Source of the DNA: an uncultured Lachnospiraceae bacterium | Lineage (GTDB): Bacteria > Bacillota > Clostridia > Lachnospirales > Lachnospiraceae | Reading direction: 5' to 3' | DNA length: 64,000 bases | NCBI GenBank assembly: GCA_910584725.1 | Contig: CAJUBE010000020.1 | Coordinates: 16,785 to 80,784 of the forward strand | Shown here: positions 1 to 8,727 of the stretch, one piece after another | Layout: each line of letters begins with the position of its first letter | How positions within the stretch are numbered: position 1 is the stretch's first letter | The notes under the pieces: model-generated | What the model was told of the DNA's origin: nothing | What the model saw: the letters and a program-made list of their open reading frames with translations, nothing else | The model's database searches: none | Made by a program: the position numbers and the translations under genes

Positions 1-103
1 CTGGCCTCTCTGATTATTCTCGGGCGGATTTCCCATCCGCTGGCTATAAACCCGATAACAAATGCATGCCACTACAATGATCCATATAATTCCACCAAAC
101 ATT
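1..103 (-). CDS. Partial small membrane protein, clipped by left edge
   Basis: An open frame starts at an ATG at 103 and reads left off the window, giving 34 residues. The N-terminus is a single hydrophobic segment (FGGIIWIIVVACICYRVY) followed by a polar stretch, as in a small single-pass membrane protein. A purine-rich stretch (AGAGGAAAGG) lies about 14-16 bases upstream, a rather long spacing for a ribosome binding site. No family is recognised, and the rest of the gene lies outside the window. Confidence 0.4.
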
Positions 104-240
104 TCAGTCCGTTCCTTTCCTCTAAAGTATCGCTGTATTTATCATATCACACCTTACTGTGACATGGCAAAAGATAAGTTGTTCAATCGCATATAACATG
201 AGAACAAACTTTTAAATAAACCATACAGGATCCTTTGTGC

Positions 241-295
241 TATAATAAGTGCAGACTCACCTGCCTGCGTCGCAGGAATTACTGCATAATTCCTG
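241..295 (+). promoter_or_regulatory. Candidate promoter and inverted repeat in the MATE leader; rest of gap 104-404
   Basis: The 300-base gap before the MATE gene holds an extended -10 element (TGC then TATAAT at 241-246) without a good -35. About 30 bases downstream is a perfect 8-bp inverted repeat, CAGGAATT (273-280) and AATTCCTG (288-295), which could be an operator or an RNA hairpin. A smaller hairpin (CCGAT/ATCGG) lies nearby. A 69-codon minus-strand frame (363-154) crosses this region but has no recognisable family and a weak ribosome binding site, so it is not called. Confidence 0.3.
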
Positions 296-404
296 TTGAT
301 ACCATCATGGATTGCCGATTCAGAGATCGGTACAATAAGAATAACGCCGGTGTGATCTTTCATTGGACCGCCGACGATTTACTAAGCATCAAAACGGAGG
401 AAAC

Positions 405-1766
405 ATGAACACCGAAAAATCCACCACAAAAACCACCCTGCTGACGGAGGGCTGCATCTGGAAGCAGCTCATCGCCTTTGCGTTCCCGCTTTTTCTGGGA
501 AATCTGTTTCAGCAGTTGTACAATACCGCCGACTCCCTGATTGTCGGAAACTTTCTTGGCAGCAACGCGCTTGCCGCCGTCAGTTCATCGGGCAACCTAA
601 TTTTTCTGATGGTCGGTTTCTTTCAGGGAATATCCGTGGGCGCAGGGGTTGTCATCGCCCGATATTACGGCGCGCAGAAAATAAAGGAAGTGCAGAAAGC
701 CGTCCACACGACGGTTGCTTTCGGGCTTGCCTCGGGCATTTTTCTGACCATCGCGGGCACCATTCTGACTTCCCGCATCCTGATCTGGATGGGGACGCCC
801 GCCGATGTGCTGCCAGAATCCACAGTCTACTTCCGTATTTATTTTCTCGGCTCCCTGTCCTTTGTCATGTACAATGTTTTTGTGGGTATTTTGCAGTCTG
901 TCGGGGACAGCCGCCACCCGCTCATTTACCTGATCGTGTCGTCCGCCGTCAACATTGTGCTGGACCTGCTGTTTATCGCCGTCCTCGGCTTCGGCGTCGG
1001 CGCCGCTGCCCTGGCGACAATCCTTTCGCAGTTTATCAGCGCATTTCTGTGTCTCTGGCGGCTGACCCGCAAGAGCCCGGCGGACTACCGCGTATCCATA
1101 AAGAGCATCCGCTTTGATCTCCCCATACTCCATGAGGTGATCTCCAACGGACTGCCCGCAGGATTCCAAAACTCCATCATCGCCCTCGCCAATGTGGTGG
1201 TGCAGTCAAACATCAATAAATTCGGTAAAATGGCTGTGGCGGGCAGCGGCGCTTACTCTAAAATCGAGGGTTTCGGTTTCCTGCCCATCACCTGTTTCGC
1301 CATGGCTCTCACCACCTTCATCAGCCAGAATCTGGGCGCAAAACAGTACGAGCGCGCCAAAAAAGGGGCGCGCTTCGGCATCCTCTGCTCTGTCATTACC
1401 GCGGAGCTTGTGGGCGTCTTTATTTACTTTACCATACCGGTCCTGATTGCCGCCTTCAACCGCACTACAGCGGTGGTCGCTTACGGGACGACCCACGCGA
1501 GGACGGTCACACTCTTCTACTTCCTGCTCTCCTTCTCCCACTGTATCGCGGGTATCTTGCGGGGCGCCGGAAAAGCTGCCGTGCCCATGCTCACCATGCT
1601 CTGTTTCTGGTGCATCGTCCGGGTGAGCTACATCACCGTCGTGCTGCGTTTCGTCCCAAAGATCCAGATGATTTTCTGGGCGTATCCGCTGACCTGGAGC
1701 TTAAGCTCCATTGTATTTCTGCTCTATTTTCTGAAAGCGGACTGGGTTCATGGGTTTGAGAAATAG
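405..1766 (+). CDS. MATE family multidrug/cation antiporter
   Basis: A 453-residue polytopic inner-membrane protein of the MATE (multi antimicrobial extrusion) family, which exports drugs or cationic compounds using a Na+ or H+ gradient. The N-terminal FPLFLGNLFQQLYNTADSLI and the following GNFLG are typical of the family, as is the length with two repeated blocks of hydrophobic helices. An ATG at 363 would add 14 residues, but the ATG at 405 has GGAGG at the right distance and starts at the usual place. The gene is monocistronic and convergent with the MocR gene, with 4 bases between the stops. The substrate cannot be read from sequence. Confidence 0.93.
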   Translation: MNTEKSTTKTTLLTEGCIWKQLIAFAFPLFLGNLFQQLYNTADSLIVGNFLGSNALAAVSSSGNLIFLMVGFFQGISVGAGVVIARYYGAQKIKEVQKAVHTTVAFGLASGIFLTIAGTILTSRILIWMGTPADVLPESTVYFRIYFLGSLSFVMYNVFVGILQSVGDSRHPLIYLIVSSAVNIVLDLLFIAVLGFGVGAAALATILSQFISAFLCLWRLTRKSPADYRVSIKSIRFDLPILHEVISNGLPAGFQNSIIALANVVVQSNINKFGKMAVAGSGAYSKIEGFGFLPITCFAMALTTFISQNLGAKQYERAKKGARFGILCSVITAELVGVFIYFTIPVLIAAFNRTTAVVAYGTTHARTVTLFYFLLSFSHCIAGILRGAGKAAVPMLTMLCFWCIVRVSYITVVLRFVPKIQMIFWAYPLTWSLSSIVFLLYFLKADWVHGFEK

Positions 1767-1770
1767 ATTT

Positions 1771-3168
1771 TTATTCCGTCAGCATCTCATAAAAAATATC
1801 GCAGGCTTCCCCCGCCTTTTCGATGTCTATGTTGGAATAGTTGATAATAAAACAATGCTTCCTGTCGCTAGGGGTGAAAAAATATTCCGACAGCGCGTTC
1901 ACCCGGATTCCCCTTTCCCCCAACGCGCGAAGAATCTCCCCATCTTCCTTATCGGTTTTGATCTGAATCAGAAAGTGCAGGCCGGAATCATTTTCCGTGA
2001 TCACACACACATCATGCAGTCTGCTTTTCCTGATCGTTTCAATCATCTTTTTTCTCTGCCTGCTGTAATACAGACGCATACGGTTGATATGTTTTTCAAA
2101 ATATCCTTTCCGGATAAAGGCCGCCAGCGTATACTGTTCAAAATTGGAGACCGTGCAGGCGTAAAAGGACAGCTCCCTGTAAAAACGGTTAATCAGGTGC
2201 ACTGGCAGTACCATGTAACTGATCCGGATGGTAGGTGTCAATGATTTGGAGAAGGTGTTCATATAGATCACCTTCTCGCAGGCGTCCATGCTGAACAGGG
2301 TCGGAATCGGTTTCCCGTTTAAGCGAAACTCACTGTCATAATCGTCCTCGATGATATAGCGCCCCTCTCTCTCATTTGCCCACGCTAAAATCTCATACCT
2401 TCTTCCGGCAGGCATGGTAATCCCCGTAGGAAAATGATGATTCGGACTGATATGGGCGATATCCGCCCCGGCGGCCCTCAGCCCTTCAAATGTCATTCCC
2501 ATTTCATCCAGATCCGCATACTTGCATGATATGTGATACTGCCTGTACACCTGTACAATCTTCCGATAGCCCGGATTTTCCACGCAGTAGCTTTTCTCAT
2601 TTCCCAAAAGCTGCACAATCAGCCCGTAGAGATATTCTGTTCCTGCACCGATCACGATCTGATCCGGATCCACAAGCATCCCCCGAAACGATTTCAGATG
2701 TTCCGCGATTGCCGTCCGCAGTTCTCCGATGCCTCCGGCCGGGGACGCCTCCATCAGTTCGCCGCTTTTATCGGAAATAATACCGCGCAGAACCTTCGCC
2801 CATATGGAAAAAGGAAAGAGCGCCGGATTCATTCTGTTATCGGACAAATCCACCTCATAAGAAGGTCTCCCCTCCGGAATGCTGATATTCAGAGAAATGC
2901 TGCTCTCCCGCTGCACCTTCTTCATGCCTTCGAGTTTCGCCACATAATAGCCCTTCTGTGGAATCGTGTATATGTACCCTTCACTGATCAACTGGTCATA
3001 TGCATTCTGGATGGTTATGGTACTAATGCCATTGTTTTTGGCAAAAGATCTTTTTGACGGCAGCTTCTCGCCCTGCCGCAGATTCCCCTCCATGATATCA
3101 TCTTTTATGCACTGATAGATATATTCGTACAAAGGTCCCTGCGCTTTTGCAAAATCATAGGTCAGCAT
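1771..3168 (-). CDS. MocR-type (GntR-aminotransferase) regulator, probable PdxR
   Basis: A 465-residue fusion of an N-terminal GntR winged helix (about residues 10-80, with KLPSKR and the ISTITIQNAYDQL recognition helix) and a class I aminotransferase-like domain. The PLP-lysine site is NTFSKSL (K308), and IIEDDYDSE near residue 275 is the pyridine-binding acidic cluster. MocR proteins bind DNA as dimers and sense PLP. The gene is divergent from pdxS, the arrangement of PdxR activators of PLP synthesis, so it probably controls pdxST and possibly itself. The regulatory role is inferred from context; the family assignment is clear. Confidence 0.88.
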   Translation of the reverse strand: MLTYDFAKAQGPLYEYIYQCIKDDIMEGNLRQGEKLPSKRSFAKNNGISTITIQNAYDQLISEGYIYTIPQKGYYVAKLEGMKKVQRESSISLNISIPEGRPSYEVDLSDNRMNPALFPFSIWAKVLRGIISDKSGELMEASPAGGIGELRTAIAEHLKSFRGMLVDPDQIVIGAGTEYLYGLIVQLLGNEKSYCVENPGYRKIVQVYRQYHISCKYADLDEMGMTFEGLRAAGADIAHISPNHHFPTGITMPAGRRYEILAWANEREGRYIIEDDYDSEFRLNGKPIPTLFSMDACEKVIYMNTFSKSLTPTIRISYMVLPVHLINRFYRELSFYACTVSNFEQYTLAAFIRKGYFEKHINRMRLYYSRQRKKMIETIRKSRLHDVCVITENDSGLHFLIQIKTDKEDGEILRALGERGIRVNALSEYFFTPSDRKHCFIINYSNIDIEKAGEACDIFYEMLTE

Positions 3169-3332
3169 CTTTTTTCACTCCCAAATGACATTTAATTTAA
3201 TATTATTCTGATTATTTTTGTATAACCAGATTTACTGTAACATAGATACCATCAAAATGCAACCGGGAGGGCAAAGCGCAAATCAATTCTGGCCTCGTCC
3301 TCCACAGAAATGCTTTCAGAATGGAGGAAACT
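3169..3332. promoter_or_regulatory. Divergent mocR-pdxS control region
   Basis: This 164-base AT-rich space separates the regulator from pdxS and must hold both promoters. On the minus strand two imperfect direct copies of a TGGT(T)AT core lie about 20 bases apart (near 3225 and 3250). Direct repeats are the usual MocR operator form. No clean -35/-10 pair was found, so the operator assignment is tentative. Confidence 0.3.
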
Positions 3333-4208
3333 ATGGAACAGACACAATATGAACTGAACAAAGGACTGGCACAGATGTTAAAGGGCGGCGTCATCATGGA
3401 TGTCACCACACCGGAACAGGCAAAAATCGCGGAGGAAGCAGGCGCCTGTGCCGTTATGGCCTTGGAGCGGATTCCGGCTGATATCAGAGCCGCGGGCGGC
3501 GTATCCCGCATGAGCGACCCGAAAATGATAAAGGGCATACAGGAGGCTGTCAGCATCCCCGTCATGGCGAAATGCCGCATCGGCCACTTCGTGGAAGCGC
3601 AGGTTCTTCAGGCAATCGAGATTGACTATATCGACGAGTCGGAAGTTTTATCCCCTGCGGACGACGTTTATCATATAGATAAAACGACATTCAAGGTGCC
3701 CTTCGTCTGCGGCGCAAGGGATCTGGGCGAGGCGCTAAGGAGAATCAACGAGGGCGCTGCCATGATCCGCACAAAGGGCGAGCCGGGAACCGGGGATGTG
3801 GTGCAGGCGGTCCGCCATATGCGCAAAATGAACGCCCAGATCAACCAGCTTGTCTCCATGAAAAAAGACGAATTGTTTGAGGCGGCAAAGCAGTTACAGG
3901 TTCCCTACGAACTGGCTCTCTATGTCCACGAAAACGGGAAACTCCCCGTCGTGAATTTTGCCGCAGGGGGCGTCGCAACACCCGCAGACGCTGCGCTGAT
4001 GATGCAGCTTGGCGCGGAGGGCGTCTTCGTCGGTTCTGGCATCTTTAAGTCCGGCAATCCGGCAAAGCGGGCGGCAGCCATCGTGCAGGCTGTCACTAAC
4101 TACACGGATGCCGCCCTGATTGCAAAGCTCTCGGAGGATTTAGGGGAGGCAATGGTGGGGATTAATCCGGATGAAATCAAACTGATTATGGAAGAGAGAG
4201 GCGTGTGA
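3333..4208 (+). CDS. pdxS: Pyridoxal 5'-phosphate synthase, PdxS subunit
   Basis: The synthase subunit of the deoxyxylulose-5-phosphate-independent vitamin B6 pathway. It condenses ribose-5-phosphate, glyceraldehyde-3-phosphate and ammonia from PdxT into PLP. At 291 residues it is near-identical in layout to known PdxS: the catalytic lysines are K80 (VMAKCRIGHF) and K148 (IRTKGEPGTGD), and the phosphate-binding GGVATPADA is present. An upstream ATG at 3321 overlaps the GGAGG ribosome binding site, so the ATG at 3333 is chosen. pdxT follows after 7 bases in the same operon; PdxS and PdxT form a 12+12 complex. Confidence 0.97.
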   Translation: MEQTQYELNKGLAQMLKGGVIMDVTTPEQAKIAEEAGACAVMALERIPADIRAAGGVSRMSDPKMIKGIQEAVSIPVMAKCRIGHFVEAQVLQAIEIDYIDESEVLSPADDVYHIDKTTFKVPFVCGARDLGEALRRINEGAAMIRTKGEPGTGDVVQAVRHMRKMNAQINQLVSMKKDELFEAAKQLQVPYELALYVHENGKLPVVNFAAGGVATPADAALMMQLGAEGVFVGSGIFKSGNPAKRAAAIVQAVTNYTDAALIAKLSEDLGEAMVGINPDEIKLIMEERGV

Positions 4209-4215
4209 GGTTCGG

Positions 4216-4884
4216 ATGAGAAATATCAGGATTGGCGTCCTCGCCTTACAGGGCGCGTTTATAGAACATGAACATATGCTTACAGACCTCGGCGCTGTCT
4301 GCACGGAAATCAGGCAGCCTTCCGATCTTCACGGGATTGACGGCATCGTCCTGCCCGGCGGGGAAAGCACCGTGCAGGGACAGCTTTTGCACAAGTCCGG
4401 CCTGTTTACGCCCCTGCGGGAGCTGATTGCGGGCGGACTCCCCACGCTTGCCACCTGTGCCGGATTGATTCTTTTGGCACAGGAAATCAGCAATCCCGCC
4501 GCAGACAGAACGATCCAGGAAAAAACAGCCCCCGTCACCCATCTGGGGACGCTGCCTGTCACCGTCAGGCGAAACGCTTACGGCAGGCAGCTCTCCAGCT
4601 TTGTCACCGAGGAATCGGTCAAGGGAATCGGAAGCTATCCTATGATTTTTATCCGCGCGCCCTATATCGAGCACGCGGATGAACATGTGGAAGTTCTGGC
4701 AAAAGTGGACGGCAATATCGTGGCCGTTAAATACGGAAACCAGATCGGGCTCTCCTTCCACCCGGAGCTGTCCGGAAACCCTAAAATCCACGAGTGGTTT
4801 CTAACCCAATGCGAAGGCGAAAGCAACACTTATATGGAAGCCGCAATCAGCTCCATGTTACCCTGCAGTTCCACCTCGCCATAG
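4216..4884 (+). CDS. pdxT: Pyridoxal 5'-phosphate synthase glutaminase, PdxT subunit
   Basis: The class I glutaminase that supplies ammonia to PdxS. The triad is visible: nucleophile C81 in LATCAGL, and H182 and E184 in FHPELSGN. GGEST near residues 49-53 forms the oxyanion region. The 222-residue protein runs about 20 residues past the usual end (IHEWFLTQC). The extra tail is read from DNA that is antisense to the end of the convergent glucosidase-isomerase gene, so the two coding regions overlap by 55 bases. The tail is probably dispensable. Confidence 0.95.
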   Translation: MRNIRIGVLALQGAFIEHEHMLTDLGAVCTEIRQPSDLHGIDGIVLPGGESTVQGQLLHKSGLFTPLRELIAGGLPTLATCAGLILLAQEISNPAADRTIQEKTAPVTHLGTLPVTVRRNAYGRQLSSFVTEESVKGIGSYPMIFIRAPYIEHADEHVEVLAKVDGNIVAVKYGNQIGLSFHPELSGNPKIHEWFLTQCEGESNTYMEAAISSMLPCSSTSP

Positions 4885-7133
4885 CCGCAGGGCAGAATAA
4901 AGTGGTCGCCCTTCTGTATCATCTGCCCGTTGATCAGCCCTTCTCCCGCCGTCACGCTCATAATCAGGAACGGATGCTCCTGGGGGAAGGAAATCCGACT
5001 CACCACGTCGATCTTCCACACCTTATAATACGGGCAGGAAATCAGTAAATTCATCTGGTCTTTCGGCAGATCCGCCGCCTCTTTCACACACTCTGCGGCG
5101 GGCTTTGCCGGCACCGTAATCACATCTATGCTCTGCTCCACATGAAGCTGTCTCGGCTTGCCGTCGGTCAGTCTGTCATAATCGTATACGCGATAGGTGA
5201 TATCCGAATTCTGCTGGGTTTCCAGAAGCATGATGCCGCCCTTGATGGCGTGCACCGTACCCGGGTCGATCTGGATAAAGTCACCCTTTTTCACCGGCAG
5301 TTCCCGGATAAACTCACCCCATCTGCCCTCTTTTATCATGGCGGTCAGCTCTTCCTTATCCTTCGCGTTGTGGCCGATCACCAGTGTGGAATCCGCCTCA
5401 CAGTCAAGAATATACCAGCACTCCGTCTTGCCGAGCGACCCGTTTTCGTGTGCCCCCGCATAAGCGTCGTCGGGATGCACCTGGATGCTTAAGTCCGTCT
5501 TCGCGTCGATGATCTTTGTGAGAAGCGGGAAACGGTCAAGCCCTGTATTCCCGAACAGCGCCGGTTCCTCCTCCCAGAGCTGTGACAGGGTTTTCCCCGC
5601 ATAAATACCTTCCTTCACCGTACAGTCCCCGTTGGGGTGGGCGCTCACCGCCCAGCACTCCCCGGTGCCCGGTCCAGGAATCTGATAGGGCCAGTCCTCT
5701 CCCAAACGCTCCCCTCCCCAGATCATTTGCTTAAACACAGGATTTAAAAATAAAATCGGTTTTTCTTTCTGATTCACTGACAACACCTCCCCGTTTGTCT
5801 CCATTACCTTCTGATACCAGTACGCGGAATCCTTGACAATCCGCTTCTGTGTCTGAAAATCCACATACACCATACCGAACCGTTCGGTATATCCTTTGTT
5901 CCACTCGAAATTATCTAAAAACGTCCACTCAAAATACCCTCTCACATCCACACCGTCATCCGCCGCGCACTGGAGCGCCGACAGGTACTTATCCAAAAAG
6001 GTAATGCGGTTGGGATCGTGCACTCTGCCGTCCCGGGACACGATGTCATGGCAGGACATCCCGTTCTCCGTGATATACAGCGGCAGTTGATATCTCTCAT
6101 ACAGGAATTTCGCGCCCCAATAGAGACATTCCGGCGTCACCGGCCATCCCGCCGCGGTCTTGGGGAAGCCCGCCGGTCTGTCCACAAACTCCGGCTCTCC
6201 GTCCGCCCCTGCGCGCACAACGTAGCCGTTATAAATGTTCTGCCCCATAAAATCAAGCGGCTGGGCGATCAGCGCCATATCTTCCTCCGTGATCTTTGGC
6301 AGATATTCCTTGAACTTCTCAAGCCCCTCCTCGGGATAATGTCCCAAAAATACCGGGTCGGAAAACCATGCCACATTCCATGTCCAGTTGTCCATGGGAT
6401 TGTAGAAGGAAAAGAGCACCTTTCTTGCCGCCTCAATGTCCGCCGGGGCATCGCTTGCCGGATAAGCCATCCCGCAGGTGGGCGCATAGCCGATCTGAAT
6501 GGGCCGTTTCGCGTATTTGCGCAGATTAATCACCGCCTGGCCGTGGGCGCGCATCGCGTTGTGGGCAATCTGAAAGGTATCTTTTATGGGCAGTTTTTTC
6601 CCGGGCGCATTGACGCCGTGCAGATGCCCGAGCCCCACAAAACACTGTGGCTCATTGAGCGTAAAAAAGTATTCGCAAAGGTCGGAAAAATTCTCCGCCA
6701 CCACTTTCGCGTACTCGCCAAACCAGCCTATGATCTCCTCGTTCAGCCAGCCGCCTTTATCCTGCAGCGCCTGCGGCAGTTCCCAATGGTACATCGTAAT
6801 ATAAGGCGTGATGCCGTTTTTCTTCATCTCCAGCATCATATCGCGGTAGAGCGCGACTCCTTTCTCGTTCACGCGGCCCGTGCCCTCCGGCAGAATCCTT
6901 GCCCAGTTTATGGAAAAGCGGTAAGCCTTCACGCCAAGCAGACGCATCAGCTTATAGTCGTCTTTGTAACGGTGCATATGGTCGCAGGAAACGTAAGCGT
7001 CCGTGTGATCCAAAATGCCGCCCTCCTCCGTGAACGTGTCCCAGATCATTTTCCCCGCGCCGTCCGCCGGGTCTTTCCCCTCCACCTGATAGGCGCTGCT
7101 CGCCACGCCCCACACAAAATCCTCTCTAAACAT
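4830..7133 (-). CDS. GH1 beta-glucosidase fused to class I mannose-6-phosphate isomerase
   Basis: One 767-codon frame with two complete enzymes. Residues 1-452 are a glycoside hydrolase family 1 enzyme (beta-glucosidase or phospho-beta-glucosidase), with acid/base E161 in TLNEP and nucleophile E356 in YITENG. Residues 453-767 are a phosphomannose isomerase of the short Bacillus type, with metal ligands in QVHPDD (H553), GKTE (E571) and GTVHAI (H628). Each half has the normal length of a free-standing protein. The ATG at 7151 lies in the ribosome binding site (GAGGAGG), so 7133 is the start. A second start site lies at the domain boundary. The pairing suggests use of glucoside/mannose-containing oligosaccharides. 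The final 55 bases overlap pdxT. Confidence 0.9.
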   Translation of the reverse strand: MFREDFVWGVASSAYQVEGKDPADGAGKMIWDTFTEEGGILDHTDAYVSCDHMHRYKDDYKLMRLLGVKAYRFSINWARILPEGTGRVNEKGVALYRDMMLEMKKNGITPYITMYHWELPQALQDKGGWLNEEIIGWFGEYAKVVAENFSDLCEYFFTLNEPQCFVGLGHLHGVNAPGKKLPIKDTFQIAHNAMRAHGQAVINLRKYAKRPIQIGYAPTCGMAYPASDAPADIEAARKVLFSFYNPMDNWTWNVAWFSDPVFLGHYPEEGLEKFKEYLPKITEEDMALIAQPLDFMGQNIYNGYVVRAGADGEPEFVDRPAGFPKTAAGWPVTPECLYWGAKFLYERYQLPLYITENGMSCHDIVSRDGRVHDPNRITFLDKYLSALQCAADDGVDVRGYFEWTFLDNFEWNKGYTERFGMVYVDFQTQKRIVKDSAYWYQKVMETNGEVLSVNQKEKPILFLNPVFKQMIWGGERLGEDWPYQIPGPGTGECWAVSAHPNGDCTVKEGIYAGKTLSQLWEEEPALFGNTGLDRFPLLTKIIDAKTDLSIQVHPDDAYAGAHENGSLGKTECWYILDCEADSTLVIGHNAKDKEELTAMIKEGRWGEFIRELPVKKGDFIQIDPGTVHAIKGGIMLLETQQNSDITYRVYDYDRLTDGKPRQLHVEQSIDVITVPAKPAAECVKEAADLPKDQMNLLISCPYYKVWKIDVVSRISFPQEHPFLIMSVTAGEGLINGQMIQKGDHFILPCGYGEVELQGNMELIAASI
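5775..5792 (-). promoter_or_regulatory. Internal ribosome binding site and GTG start for the isomerase half
   Basis: On the minus strand GGGGAGG (5792-5786) is followed after 8 bases by GTG (5777-5775), exactly at codon 453 and in frame. Initiation here would give a 315-residue phosphomannose isomerase starting VNQKEKPILF, the normal size for that enzyme. The two genes probably once overlapped or abutted and lost the intervening stop codon. Confidence 0.55.
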
Positions 7134-7158
7134 ATGTATATACCTCCTCATTCCAGCG

Positions 7159-7270
7159 GAGAATGCCTGTATTTGGCATTCTCTTACGCGAGACTTAGAA
7201 CTTCCAAGTCAGCTTGCTGACTTTGCTTCTCCGTCCTATGGAGAGACGTCTTTAGAAGTTCTTCTCGCGT
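7159..7270 (-). repeat. Stop-proximal palindromic element, family A copy 1
   Basis: On the plus strand this starts with the hairpin GAGAATGCC/GGCATTCTC (7159-7183). A long outer stem follows, from ACGCGAGA...AACTTC (7186) to GAAGTTCTTCTCGCGT (ending 7270). Inside are the arms AAGTCAGC/GCTGACTT and CGTC..GACG. It begins 1 base after the esterase stop codon (gene order on the minus strand). Similar copies occur at 10.7, 14.9, 24.4, 35.7, 46.7, 48.8 and 50.3 kb. Confidence 0.85.
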
Positions 7271-7273
7271 TTT

Positions 7274-8383
7274 TCACCCTGTAATCAATGATACCAGATA
7301 AAACGGCGCCGCATCATCCGCGTGGGTCTGCGTCAGCCGGATCTCCACTTTATGCCTGCCGGGGGAAATATGATGCGCCAGCGTGTCAATATGCAGGCTG
7401 TCTCCCCAGGTTTCTTCAAAGTTGGCGTCCAGTGTGACCGCGTTTTCTTCCTCCCCGTCCACCACGGCCACCGCCACAGGCGCTGGGTGATTTACCGACT
7501 TGCGGTACTGCACGGCTATCTCCGTTCCTTCCACTTCAAAACAAATTTTTGCGCCCTGCCCCGAAGCCGTCCATCCGCCGCGGAACATATCGTTCACATA
7601 TTTTTTAAGCGTATCGTCCGCCGAAAATCCTTCGCAGACCGGGGTGCTGTTGTGGTTCTGGAACCGTTTTGCTTTCTCATAGACATTTTCCGTTAACGGC
7701 TCCGGCATGGGAAAAGCCTCCTCCGCCTCATGCCTTATGGCATAAATCCGATCCAGACAGGATGTGATCACCTCCGCCAGCAGGGCATGCCCTTCTGAAT
7801 TTGGATGCAGGTCGTCCGGGGTAAGCGCCCTTCTGTCGATCACGCCCGCCTCCACCTGCGCGTAGATGGAAGGCTTCATGCTGACGCTTGGCAGTTGATA
7901 GTGCGTCCCGATTTCCCTGTGCTTTTCCTCCGCACTCACGCCCGTGTCATAAAACATATTATGTACCAATAAGACCGCCGGCGCAAACGCGTTTCCGTAC
8001 ACCTTCCGCATCAATCCCTCATAGGTCTCCCGGTAAAAATCCGTATTGTCGTCATTCACCGAAAATTCAATACTCACAAAGTCCGGCTTGAAAGCGAGCA
8101 CATCCTCGTCCACCCTTGCTGCGCCAAACTGTGACGTTGTGCCGCCCACACCCGCATTCACGTAGGTAAACGCGGTCTTCGGAAACCGTCTCACAAACCA
8201 GTCATAAACCAGATAGGCATAACAGTTCGTATACTGTGAGGAGACAGACCCCTGCGTGATGGAGCCGCCCAGAAACGCCAGCGTCATGCGGTCACCCCGC
8301 TCGGCCCTCCGCATCAGTTCCTTCATCCGATACAAATTTCCCCTGTTCACCCATCCTTTTTCGGCATGTATTTCATATCCCAT
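7274..8383 (-). CDS. GDSL/SGNH-hydrolase family esterase
   Basis: A 369-residue cytoplasmic SGNH hydrolase with no signal peptide. The blocks are in order: GGSIT (nucleophile Ser, about residue 41), the glycine in VGGTTSQFGAARVD, Asn in EFSVND, and the Asp-His dyad in PDDLHPNSEG. The C-terminal third (from about residue 240) is a separate beta-rich domain, as in carbohydrate esterases that deacetylate xylan or oligosaccharides. It lies directly upstream of the glucosidase-isomerase gene on the same strand, which suggests a shared glycan-catabolic role. The exact ester substrate is unknown. The start has GGGGAG 10 bases upstream. Confidence 0.82.
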   Translation of the reverse strand: MGYEIHAEKGWVNRGNLYRMKELMRRAERGDRMTLAFLGGSITQGSVSSQYTNCYAYLVYDWFVRRFPKTAFTYVNAGVGGTTSQFGAARVDEDVLAFKPDFVSIEFSVNDDNTDFYRETYEGLMRKVYGNAFAPAVLLVHNMFYDTGVSAEEKHREIGTHYQLPSVSMKPSIYAQVEAGVIDRRALTPDDLHPNSEGHALLAEVITSCLDRIYAIRHEAEEAFPMPEPLTENVYEKAKRFQNHNSTPVCEGFSADDTLKKYVNDMFRGGWTASGQGAKICFEVEGTEIAVQYRKSVNHPAPVAVAVVDGEEENAVTLDANFEETWGDSLHIDTLAHHISPGRHKVEIRLTQTHADDAAPFYLVSLITG

Positions 8384-8473
8384 ATCCCATTCTCCCCGTC
8401 AACTAAATTTTATCGCTGCAGACGCGTACTCCCCAATGCCGATCCGGAGGCAAACCCGTTCGCTCCATAAGGA

Positions 8474-8488
8474 AAGCTAATTTAGCTT
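8474..8488. promoter_or_regulatory. Perfect palindrome upstream of the esterase; rest of gap 8384-8727
   Basis: AAGCTAA-T-TTAGCTT is a perfect 7-bp inverted repeat about 90 bases upstream of the esterase start and could be an operator for the esterase/glucosidase genes. The rest of the 344-base gap is AT-rich. It also holds a GGGCTGC/GCAGCCC pair separated by about 55 bases that may act as a terminator for the upstream germination gene. No gene is seen. Confidence 0.35.
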
Positions 8489-8727
8489 AATATTTAGCCA
8501 AACAATAAGCAGGGCTGCGCCAGCCAGACAATTTGTGTCTCCCACATCTTTGTCTCTCATTTTACTATTGCAGCCCCAAAATAACAAGTAAAACAAATTT
8601 GGTTTTTTCTTTTTATGAAATACGCACAAACGCGAACATTATTTTTTAGCTATTTATAACTTAATATTAACTCAATATCTGTTAATTTTTAGTTTTGCTA
8701 TCTATGCTGTATTGATTCCGCTGCCTT

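Noticed and set aside
154..363. 69-codon minus-strand frame upstream of the MATE gene
   Set aside because: No family, weak ribosome binding site, and it covers the likely MATE promoter. It could be real, but I cannot support it.
6018..7220. 400-codon plus-strand open frame opposite the GH1-isomerase gene
   Set aside because: It is antisense to a clear GH1 enzyme, has no family features or ribosome binding site, and is an artefact of GC-biased third positions.
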